A stretch of 64,000 bases of DNA, from assembly GCF_020520425.1 (NCBI RefSeq), contig NC_079490.1, positions 40,494,723-40,558,722 of the forward strand, in the 5' to 3' direction. The notes under the pieces were generated by a model. It worked only from the letters and a program-made list of their open reading frames with translations. It was not told the DNA's origin and ran no database searches. The number at the start of each line of letters is the position of its first letter. Position 1 is the stretch's first letter. Origin of the DNA: Spinacia oleracea (taxonomy: Eukaryota; Streptophyta; Magnoliopsida; Caryophyllales; Amaranthaceae). Below are positions 23,094-32,600 of this stretch, piece after piece. The position numbers and the translations under genes are program-made.

Positions 23094-23519
23094 GTTCCGG
23101 TGTTGTAAATGTGGAAACAATGGGCTTCGAATGAAGACCCCTTTTGTGTGTGTTGAAGATCTTGCTTGTTTGAATGAGTAGAGTCCGAATTCACCTGCAC
23201 AAGAGCAAAGTCACTAGCCTCGGGGGTGTTTACGAGGAAAGCCCCTCCGATGCCTAAGTAAGAACGATGCTCGGATTCTAGAGAGAAGTTCTCTAGAAGA
23301 GTAGTCTTAAGGCAATAAATTGGACGTACCTTGAGGTGTGAGCCTTGGCGGCCTATTTATAGTGTTTGCATAATAAATGCCCATAGGTCATTTATTGCTT
23401 TTGGGCCTTGGGCCTTGATGGATGGCTGACTAGCCATTGGTAGGTTTGATGCTGTTTGTTTAGAGCCATTGGGCTTTGGACTTAGTGGCCCAATTGAGAA
23501 TCAATTGGGAGCCCAAACA
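23093..23519 (-). repeat. 3' LTR of the Gypsy element
   Basis: Read on -, it begins TGTTTGGGCTCCC and ends CCGGAACA. It differs from the 5' LTR at about three positions: near 23094, 23210 and 23231. Confidence 0.93.
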
Positions 23520-23535
23520 ACATGCCCCCCAGACC
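23520..23535 (-). other. Polypurine tract of the Gypsy element
   Basis: On - the sequence directly inside the 3' LTR reads gtctggggggcatgt. The G run is the probable primer for plus-strand synthesis. The same motif precedes the related LTR at the left edge of the window (about 8-22). Confidence 0.65.
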
Positions 23536-23699
23536 CGGTCCATTTAGAATTAAATGGGTGAGTTTCCAGCTGTCAGAAGTCCGAAAGTTCCCTCTCTTTT
23601 TTGAAAAGGGATGATTTGCATTGATGACAAGTGTTGGGAGTTGTATTGTGTCGTGGAGATCGTGGGTTGAGGAAGTTGATGCGCCCCTTTTTTTTTCTA

Positions 23700-23707
23700 T
23701 AAATACT
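23700..23707 (+). promoter_or_regulatory. Candidate TATA box of the antisense ORF
   Basis: The + strand sequence ctataaatactgggtg lies about 255 bases upstream of the ATG at 23960. It is followed by a CT-rich leader (ctctctctaaattcc near 23756) that resembles an ordinary plant 5' UTR. This suggests the antisense ORF has a promoter separate from the LTR promoter, which drives the other strand. Confidence 0.55.
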
Positions 23708-23959
23708 GGGTGCTTTGCTCTTTTCGAACTTTTTACTCCTTCTTTCAAACCCATTCTCTCTCTAAATTCCGGCGATCGCAGTGCAATTTGTTTCTTCAGA
23801 TCTACGAAATTCGGCTAACTTTAGACTTCGGGAACTTGTGTTGTTCGTTTTATCGGCGAATTCCGCTTCGGAAAAAGGTAATTTGTTTCTGAGTTCTCCT
23901 TTTTTCTTCGTTCTTCCTTCTACCCCTCAATCTAAACCCTAGATCGAGATTTCGCGACC

Positions 23960-26900
23960 ATGGCAAAGAATAGGGGCAAAAGCAAGTTCGTCGTTGGCTC
24001 CTCTAGTGAGAGGGAGAACGTGCCTTCGGGGAGGTTACCGAAAACTTCGAGGGGTCGGCCTTCGGCGAGGCCGTTGGAGAAGCGTTCGATTGGTTGGGAT
24101 GCTTCCGAAGATGATGTAGTTGGTGGGTCTGGCGTGTCTGAACGCGCAACCTCTGGTGAGAGAGCTGGCTTTTCGGGTGCTCGTCGTCGTTACCCCGAGT
24201 TTCCAGTTCATTGGACGGAAGCTGATCTGAAGGGCAGGTATGCCTCAATTTTGCACGAGACCACCAAGATCGACGGTCCGTTGGAGAAATCGGTCAGTGG
24301 TGACTGGTGGTGGAAGCGAAGTTGGGGAATTATCATCGGAAGGCCGAGGAGCTATACGGAATTCAGCATGCCTTGGGGTACTGGTGCGAGCTTCCTGAAC
24401 AAGAGCGTCCTCGGGTGACTCATCCACCGAGGGGGTTCATTTCCGTGTACACTCATCATTTGGAGAATGGTCTCCGCTTTCCTTTGGATCCGTTCGTATC
24501 CGAGCTTTTGGTGTCGTACAACATTAGTTTGGCCCAGCTCACACCCAAATCTATGAGGCACATAATCGGATTTAGATGGGTGTGTGACTTCGTCAATTTC
24601 CCTTGCTCTGTCGCTATTTTTCGGGATCTTCACGATCTGGTTCTCAACCATGCTTCCAAGGGTGATGGGTATGGTTGGTGGACCATTGTCAACAAGAAGT
24701 CCCGAAAGAGGGGGGAGCCGAACTACATCACGGCGTACCCTTACCTTAGCTCTGACCACAATTGGAAGACGGAGTGGTTGCTCGTTCGTGTGCCGACGGA
24801 TCCGAAGCATCCCAACTTTTATCGTCCTCCGAAGTGGTTCGTGGCTCCTGATCCTGATATGAGGGGTGTGGCAGCTCCAGATCGGAATCATCGCCACTAT
24901 GTGGACCTCCTCCAGTGGTTCTTGGCTCAAGAGGATAACTATCGACTGCCGTCTAGCTGGCTCCCGAATCTCAATTACATTTTGCGGGAGGACATTCTTG
25001 CTGTTGCCGGTCTCAGCAGGATTTTTGACAGGGGTAGGTGTCTTTCGGCTGAGACCGTTTTTTCAGTGAGTTTGTCCTTCTCTTTCCTGCTTCGTTTTGC
25101 TGACATATTTTGTGCTTTGTTTTTGCAGAGTACGGCTTTAGCTGCATTGATCCTAAGAAGTTGAGCATTTCTTTGGATTTGAAGACTATTCACGACCCGG
25201 CTCCCGAGTACAAGTTCGGAAAAGATAACCCTCGTAATCCTCGCCTGAAGGATTACGTGTTGTCTCCTTCGGGGGTTGCTCGGATATCCGAAGTTCGAGC
25301 TGATCCGTGGGATTCTGCCTCCTCTGTTGAAGCTGTTCCTGTGAAGGTTGTGCTTCCTGCGTTGAAGACAACTTCGGACCCGGTGAGTGTTCATTTGTAG
25401 GCTCGATTTTCAGTTTGTCTTCTTCTTTTCGGTTGGCCGTCGGCTGACGTCTTGGTCCTGGACCATCTTTTTAGGGTCCTGGGACTGACGCTGTGCCGCG
25501 TGCCGTTCCTTCGGTTTCATCTCCGGCTGGGATAGATATCTCTTTATCTAGGAACCGGGTACTTCACGCTTTTTTCTCTATTTCTTCCTTTTTCTTCTTT
25601 TACATTTGTTGACCCTTGGTCTCCCCTTTTTAGGATCAACGCAAAAGGAAGGGTAGCACTCTTTTGAGGCCTTCCACGCATCCGAAGAAAGCAAAGGCTT
25701 CTCAGCCCTCGGAGAAGGTATTTGTTCTGACTTGGAGTTTTTTTTTTTTTTTTTTTTTTTTTTGTAGTCCGTTTCTCCCTTTTTCCGAAACTGATCTTTG
25801 AACGCTTGCTATGTAGGAAGCGGTTTCGGAAGTCATGCCTCCTCCTAAGAATCTTCTTCACTTCATGCCCTTGCCAGGGCAGAAGTTAAAGAGTGTGGTG
25901 GTTGCTGAACAAACCGCCCGTGGACCAGCCGCTGATCGAGGAAGATATCATCCCCTCTCCACTGAAACCATCTGCTGCTTTGGGGATCGAAATCCAGGAT
26001 ATCACCGAGGTGATGGAGGCGATTGAAGCCGATTTTGTTCCTGGTTCGGATGTCCCTGAGGTAGCTGAGGAGAAGAAGGAGTCTGCTGATCTTCTCTTCG
26101 AGAGAGAGAAGAGTCCAGACAAGGAGATGGTAGATCTCTCGGGCCCCGAAGCTGCGGTTCCCGAGGTTCAGAAGGAGGTTCCCTCTGCTGGAGAGGAGGA
26201 GCAGCCCGAGCAAGGTCTGACGAGGAAGAGGCGCCACTCAACTTTGGGTTCTACTTCTACCTCGGCCCTGGATAGGCTGATCCATGCTGATCCCTGTTCG
26301 GATGTTCCGCTAAAACGGATCCCCGAAGAAGTAAGGGAGGCGATGGCTCGGTATGCCAGGGCTCCGATTTTGGGAGAGGACCCCTTGGCTCACGTGGGAT
26401 CCTTGGTGGGCCCCGAAGCTGCTCGGGAGAATCTGCTTCGTGCTAACCCGCAGTGGAGGGTTCCTGGGGCTGAAGAGAGGAATCCGGCTATGATGGCCCA
26501 GTACTATCTGAACGAGGTAATTGCTAGGTTTTTCTCTTTGAGTTGTGTTTTTGTTTTATGCTTTCCCTATTTTTGCTTATCTTTCTCTCGTTCCCAGGCT
26601 GTTTTCTGGTCCTCGTTCGCTTCCGAGTGTAGCTCGGTTGAGGAGAAACAATTGAGGAAATATCGTGAGGCTTATGCTCGTGATATTCCCATTTTGGACC
26701 AGAAGGCTGGGCAACTCCTCTCCGAGCTTACGGAAGTCAAGCAGCTATACCTTCAGTATAGTCGCGAGGCTAGGGAGTCTGCTGAGAAGATTGGGGCCGA
26801 GGTTGGCCAGCTCATCTTCCGAGTTGAAGAGGATGCTGAGAAGATCGCTTCCTTTGCTGAGGAAAAGAAGGATCTGGCCGCTAAGTTCGCTAGCGAACTT

Positions 26901-27398
26901 GAGGAAAAAGATAGACTCTTCCAGGAGATGAAGTCTAAATTTGAAGCGGCCGATAAGGAGCATAAAGAGGCAGAGTTGAGGCTTTGCCATTTTGTCCAGC
27001 ATCGGGAGCTGATCCAGCAGCAAGCTGATAAGGTGCCTGTCCTTCGGCTGAAGCTTCGGGAAAAGGATGACTATATTCGGAAGTTGGAGCAGGAGCGGGT
27101 CGACCTCTACACTGCTGATCAGTGTAGAGAGCAGTACTGGAACGGCATCCTGGGCGCTCGGCGCATGTTTGCGAAGCACATGCCTCACTTCCCTTGGAAC
27201 GAGAAAGTTCCCCTATGGATGCAGGCCGAGGACCACTTGGTGGAATGCCAAGCTGATCGAGATGAAGCTGAAGCTGAACGCCAAGCTGCTCTTGCAGAGG
27301 CTCGGGCCCAGAAGGCGACTTCCGAGGGTGATACTACTGCTGGGGGTTCTTCGAAGGATGCTCCCCTAGGGGCCGCTCCTGAGACTCCCAAGAGTTAG
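23960..27398 (+). pseudogene. Antisense spliced ORF of the Tat element ('putative gypsy type transposon' domain plus coiled coil)
   Basis: An extra gene on the strand opposite to gag-pol, as described for Tat-lineage elements; its function is unknown. It starts MAKNRGKSKF with a basic, Ser/Arg-rich N-terminus. The conserved domain (24418-25033) has PPRGFISVYTHHLENGLRFP, DPFVSELLVSYNI and QLTPKSMRHIIGFRWVC, which I recognise as the Pfam family Transposase_28. Introns fit at 25034-25128, 25383-25474, 25559-25633, 25718-25816 and 26517-26597. The in-frame joins carry the protein through basic and acidic linkers into a Glu/Lys-rich coiled coil (about 26620-27130) and a stop at 27396-27398. Two frame changes have no clear intron: one between about 24300 and 24350, one between about 25880 and 25950. 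They are either small indels in this copy or splicing that I failed to see. A polyadenylation-like aatgaatgaaaa region follows near 27625. Confidence 0.75.
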
Positions 27399-27664
27399 GG
27401 ATTCGGGCAGTCGTCTTCTTCAGAGTCGGTCGGTTCCAGTTGAGGACTTCCGAATATGTGCTTGCTTTTCCCCCTTTTGCCTCGGCGCTCCGTTGTACTC
27501 ATTTCTTTTTGCTTTCTTAGTACTTCGGTAGGCCGGTATTGTCTGTTGATGGCTGCCGATTTTAACTGTTTCATTTTGTTTTCAATTTTTGAGGTCTTCA
27601 ATGTATTTGTACTTCCCCAAATATTGAATGAAAAATGAGTGTTTGTTACTTGGCTGCTTTTCAA
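27399..27664. other. 3' flank of the antisense ORF
   Basis: T-rich sequence likely to be the 3' UTR of the antisense transcript (tgtatttgtacttcccc, aatattgaatgaaaaatgag). No gene is supported. Confidence 0.45.
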
Positions 27665-27689
27665 TTTTGTACTTTCGAGCTTTTCTTTG

Positions 27690-27990
27690 AATCCGTAGAC
27701 TTGCTGAAAACCTTTTGATCTTGCGAGCTCTTTAAATCCGTAGATTTTGTTAAGAGACTTTTTAACTTTGTGAGTTCTTCAAATCCGTAGATCTGCTAAG
27801 AGACTCTTTAACTTTGCGAGTTCTTCAAATCCGTAGATCTGCTAAGAGACTCTTTAGTTTTGCGAGTTCTTCAAATCCGTAGATCTGCTAAGAGACTCTT
27901 TAGTTTTGCGAGTTCTTCAAATCCGTAGATCTGCTAAGAGACTCTTTAGTTTCCAGACTCTTCAAATCCGTCGATCTGCTCAGAGGTCTG
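27690..27990. repeat. 46-bp tandem repeat inside the Gypsy element
   Basis: About six to seven copies of a 46-bp unit, with core tttgcgagttcttcaaatcc followed by gtagatctgctaagagactc. The middle copies are almost identical and the outer ones are diverged (gagctctttaaatccgtaga at the left, cagactcttcaaatccgtcg at the right). Tandem repeats in the untranslated part between pol and the 3' LTR are a known habit of Retand-type Tat elements. Confidence 0.88.
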
Positions 27991-28372
27991 GATTGTTCTT
28001 CCGATCTCTTGTGGTTCGGAAACCTGGGCAAGAGATCGCTAGTCTGCCTCTTAGTTATGCCTTCGGCGATCCGTGGATCTGAGCCGGAGTTTTATAACTT
28101 GATTCGAGCGACTGTTTGTGGCGAACAAGTTTTATTTGGTTATCGCGAATCCGAGGATTCTGGACGATTCCCTGAAGTGTATGATTTGGTCATTTCTTGC
28201 ATTTTATCAAGGAATGGGCAAAGTCAACCTGTTTTTAGTCTCGGATTGATCAGATCCGAGGCTGCATATATATATAAGGGGACAATAAATATAGAGATAA
28301 GTTTAATGAAACACATGGTGCCAATGGCTTTCCTCTTCTCATTAAACAACTTACTTGGTTTACAGACAGAGA
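27991..28372. other. Untranslated region downstream of pol
   Basis: No supported coding sequence. It includes a short alternating (at) run near 28266-28275 (catatatatataagggg on +). Confidence 0.4.
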
Positions 28373-29671
28373 TCATACAAAATATTTCTTGAGAACATCG
28401 GTATTCCAATGGTTCTTCAAAATTGTTCCATCTAACTGTTTCAGCATAAACGTGCCTGGCCTTTTTTCGGAATGGATGATGTATGGTCCTTCCCAGGTGG
28501 CTGAGAGTTTGCCATGGATCCGTCCTTTCTGAACCGAGGCGGCGTTTCTGAGCACTAGATCACCGACTTTTAGGGGTCTGGCGTTGACTCTTCGGTTATA
28601 ATGCTTGTTGACCCTCTGCAAATAGGCTGCGTTGAGTGTCCTTGCATCGTTCCGAGCTTCGTCCAGTAGATCGAGAGCTTCAGACAGAAGTTGGTTGTTG
28701 CTTTCTCCTTGGAGCCCATCATACCTGTTGTATGCCTGGATCCTCAGGCTTTCTGTTCCGATTTCCACAGGGATTACAGCTTCGGATCCATATACAAGGT
28801 GGAACGGTGTTTGCCCGGTAGCTTCTTTCTCAGTGGTCCGAAGGGACCATAGCGTTCCGGGTAGCTCTTCTAACCATTTGTTTTTGTCATCCTCGACTCT
28901 TTTCTTGAGTGCATTGAGGATGAGTTTGTTAGCAGCTTCGGCTTGCCCGTTGCTTTGTGGGTGACAGACTGCCGAGTACGCAAGGTGTATGCCGAACTGT
29001 TTGCACCACTTTTGCAACGGGGTGTTGTCGAACTGTTTCCCGTGGTCGAAGACCATCAGTCTTGGTATGCCGAACCTTGTGATGATGTTCTGCCATATGA
29101 ACTTGCGGACCTGAGGTTCGGTGATGGAGGAGACAGCTTCGGCTTCGATCCATTTGCTAAAATAGTCGACTCCTACAATCAACCACTTCTTCTGGTTCGT
29201 CGCTGAGGGGAAGGGACCAATGATGTCTAACCCCCACTGTGCGAATGGTAATGGATACAGTGTTGATTGTAGGGTTTGAGCTGGTTGATGGATGGCTAGT
29301 GCGAACTTTTGGCATTTCTCGCATTTCCTTGCCATCTGCTTTTCCTCGGAAACCATAGTGGGCCACCAGTACCCAGCCCGAAGGGCTTTATGTGCCAATG
29401 TCCTGCCTCCGATGTGGTTTCCGCATATCCCGAGGTGGATTTCCCTTAGGATGTAGTCAGCGTCTGTTGGACCCACACATTTTAGCAGCGTAGCAGAGAA
29501 TGATTTCCTCATGAGCTCTCCTTCGGCGCTGATGATGAACCATTTGTTGAATCTTTTCAGTTTTCTCGCCTGCAGCTTATCTTCGGGAAGTTCTCCCCTT
29601 TCTTTGTATGCAACTACTGCGTCCATCCAGCTGGGTTCGGTACGTAAACTGCATACTGTGGTGGGTAGCAA
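28373..29671 (-). CDS. Gypsy integrase (3' part of pol)
   Basis: Polynucleotidyl transferase that inserts the element cDNA. The 432-aa frame has the zinc-binding HHCC region (HLGICGNHIGG ... CEKCQKF, about residues 79-122) and a DDE core with LDIIGPFP (about 149), FDHGKQFDN (about 207) and SNGQAEAANK (about 240). It ends with a C-terminal region, GDLVLRNA ... WEGPYIIH. It is out of frame by one base with the upstream gag-pol frame. The junction near 29690 lies between RNase H and integrase, and reading in the other frame just upstream continues the integrase N-terminus. In a working copy the two would be a single ORF. Confidence 0.9.
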   Translation of the reverse strand: MLPTTVCSLRTEPSWMDAVVAYKERGELPEDKLQARKLKRFNKWFIISAEGELMRKSFSATLLKCVGPTDADYILREIHLGICGNHIGGRTLAHKALRAGYWWPTMVSEEKQMARKCEKCQKFALAIHQPAQTLQSTLYPLPFAQWGLDIIGPFPSATNQKKWLIVGVDYFSKWIEAEAVSSITEPQVRKFIWQNIITRFGIPRLMVFDHGKQFDNTPLQKWCKQFGIHLAYSAVCHPQSNGQAEAANKLILNALKKRVEDDKNKWLEELPGTLWSLRTTEKEATGQTPFHLVYGSEAVIPVEIGTESLRIQAYNRYDGLQGESNNQLLSEALDLLDEARNDARTLNAAYLQRVNKHYNRRVNARPLKVGDLVLRNAASVQKGRIHGKLSATWEGPYIIHSEKRPGTFMLKQLDGTILKNHWNTDVLKKYFV

Positions 29672-29672
29672 G

Positions 29673-32600
29673 TCAATGCTTCTCTCTTTGGTGAACTTCC
29701 ACGTGGACCGACCTGTTTAGGTCGATGAGTGTTGAGCTTGCGAGTTTTGACAGTGCGTCTGCTTGCGTGTTTTGTCCTCGGGGGATGAGAATGACTTCAA
29801 AGGATCTTAACTTTGACGTTAAGGATTTAATTTTTGCTAGGTAAGCTGTCATGCTGGGCCATTTGGCCTCATACTCCCCTCGGATCTGGTTGGCTACAAG
29901 CTGGGAATCAGTTTTGAGGCAAACATGTTCGGCCTCCAGGGATAAACAAAGCTCTATCCCTGCGATTGCGGCCTCATATTCGGCCTCGTTGTTAGTTGCT
30001 TTGAAGCCGAACTTCAATGCATACTCTATGCTTTTCCCCGTCGGGGGGATCAGTACAACTCCTGCGCCTGAGCCGTTTATTGTGGAAGATCCGTCAGTGA
30101 AGACCTCCCAAGTGCTTTTCGTATCATCCAACATTTCTTGGTATGAGCACTCGGCCAAGAAGTCTGCCAATGCTTGTGCTTTGATTGCTGTCCTCGGCTG
30201 ATATTTGATGCCGAACTCTGATAGTTCGAAGGCCCAGGCAGCCAATCTTCCTGACCTCTCTATTTTGTCGAGTACTTTCTCGAGCGGTTGGTCAGTTAGT
30301 ACTGTGATCTGGTGGGAGTCGAAGTATGGCCTCAGTTTTCGTGCAGCTACCACTACTGCATATGCGACTTTCTCGATGAGTGGGTACCGGGTTTCGGCCC
30401 CTGTGAGTGTTCGGCTGGTGAAGTAGATTGGCTGTTGCTTCTTTTCTTCTTCCCGAAGAAGCACTGCGCTGACGGTTCCGGGGCTAACTGCGACATATAG
30501 GTACAGGGTTTCCCCCTCCTTTGGTCTGGCCAGTGTCGGCAGTTGAGCTAGGTGGGCTCTGAGTTGCTGAAAAGCTTCTTTTTGCTCCTGTTCCCATATC
30601 AGTTCGGGATCCACTTTCCTCGGGACCCCCTTTTTCTTGGCTGGTTCTGCTTCTCCTCCGGGGAGGTTCTTTGGTTTCAGTGCTTTGAAGAAGGGGGCTC
30701 CCTTGTCCGAGGCTTTTGATATGAACCTTGTTAGTGCGGCTAACCTGCCGGTTAGCCTCTGCACATCTCTCTTGGTCTTTGGCTCGGGTAAATCCAATGC
30801 CGCTTGGACTTTGTCTGGGTTCGCATCAATTCCTCTTTCGCTCACCATGAATCCGAGGAACTTCCCTGACTTCACCCCGAAGACGCACTTTTTTGGGTTC
30901 AGCTTCATGCTGTATTTCCGCAGATTTCCGAAGGTCTCTGCCAAGTCTTTGACATGGTCTTCTTCCTTGATGCTTTTTACGATGGAGTCATCCACATAGA
31001 CCTCCACATTCCTCCCTTTCTGGTCGGCGAAGACGTGATCAACTAGCCTCTGGTAGGTGGCTCCGGCATTTTTCAAGCCGAAAGGCATCATTTTGTAGTT
31101 GAACACTCCTGCGCTTGTGATGAACGCTGTCTTTGCCCTGTCATCGGGGTGCATGAATACTTGGTGGTAGCCTGAAAAGGCATCCATGAAGCTGAGCAGT
31201 GCATGGCCGCTGGTGGAGTCAACCAATTGATCTATCCTTGGCAGGGGATAGCAGTCTTTGGGGCAGGCTCGGTTCAGATCTGTGAAATCCACGCACATTC
31301 GCCATGAGCCGTTCGCTTTTTTGACCATCACCACGTTGGCCAGCCACTTCGGATACATGCATGGTTCGATGAATCCGGCCTCTTGCAACTTTTTCACCTC
31401 CTCGGCGATGGCTTTGTTTTTCTCCGAGGAATAGTTCCTCTTTTTTTGCTTGATTGGCCGAGCTTCAGCGTTGACGTCCAGCTTGTGACAAATCAGCTTC
31501 GGATTTATCCCTGGCATATCTGCTGCTGACCATGCAAAGATGTCTTTGTGATCCCTGAGTAATCGGATCAAATCGATTCGGAGCCCCGAGCTTAGGCCCT
31601 TGCCTATTCGGACGCTCCTGTCTGAATCCTCTTCGAGGAAGATATCCTCCATTTCTTGATCTGGTTCGGGAGATAGGGTTTCGGGGCGGGCATCAACTTC
31701 TGCGGGAGACAAGCTGCTCGTGCTTGCTCTTCTCCTTTTTGCCTCGCTTTCCTCTCCCGTAGCTCCTTTTTCTTCCTCGGAGCCGTCCCCTAGTTTGGGC
31801 TTTCGGACAGCAGTGTGGCAGGTTCTTCTCGCCACTTCTTGATCACCTCTGATTCGTTCGGCGAATCCTGCATCCGAGACGTATATCATCAGCTGATGGT
31901 ATGTGGAGGGGACTGCTTGCATCTTGTGAATCATGGTTCTTCCCATGATTACGTTGTATACGGAGTCGCAGTCCATCACCAGAAATTCGTCCCGAAGGGT
32001 TTTTGCTGCCTGGCCTTCTCCCACTGTGACTGGCAGGGTGACCTTTCCTCGAGGGATAGCTGCGGATCCGTTGAATCCGATCAGAGGATAACTGACTTTC
32101 GTCAGTGCTTCCTCTGGTTCTTCGAGGATCAGCTGCTCGAAGCAGTTTCTGAAGATGATATTGACGGCACTTCCTCCGTCGACTAGCACTCGATGTACGT
32201 TGTGGTTATTGAGGTCCATGGAAATGACTAGAGGATCGTCATGTTTGTACTGGACTCCGAAACAATCATCAGCAGTGAAGGTCATGTTCGGGGGGTGTGG
32301 CTGGTTGTCTCCCACCGCGCTGAAGTTGACCCGATGGGAGAGGGCTCTTAGGTGTTTCTTGCTGGCCTGGCCAGACTTCTGCCCCCCGAACACCACCAGG
32401 ATGTCGTTTTTCTTGTGTCCGGTTGCTTCGTAGACCCTCTTCTGGGGTTGCTCATGTTGTTTGCCACTAGCGGCCTTTTCTTTTTCCTCCCTTCGGTCTA
32501 ACAAGTACTGTTTCAGGTAGCCTCGGCGAACGAGGTCCTCAATGTTGTCTTTCAGCGAGTTGCATTCTTCGGTGTGGTGACCGAAGTCATCATGAAACTC

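Noticed and set aside
24003-27391. ORFs on - opposite to the antisense gene of the Gypsy element
   Set aside because: They are shadows of the + strand frames; only the + strand shows splice sites and a recognisable domain.
27690-27990. Regular repeats that could be mistaken for a CRISPR array
   Set aside because: The 46-bp units are contiguous without unique spacers and lie in the untranslated part of a plant retrotransposon.
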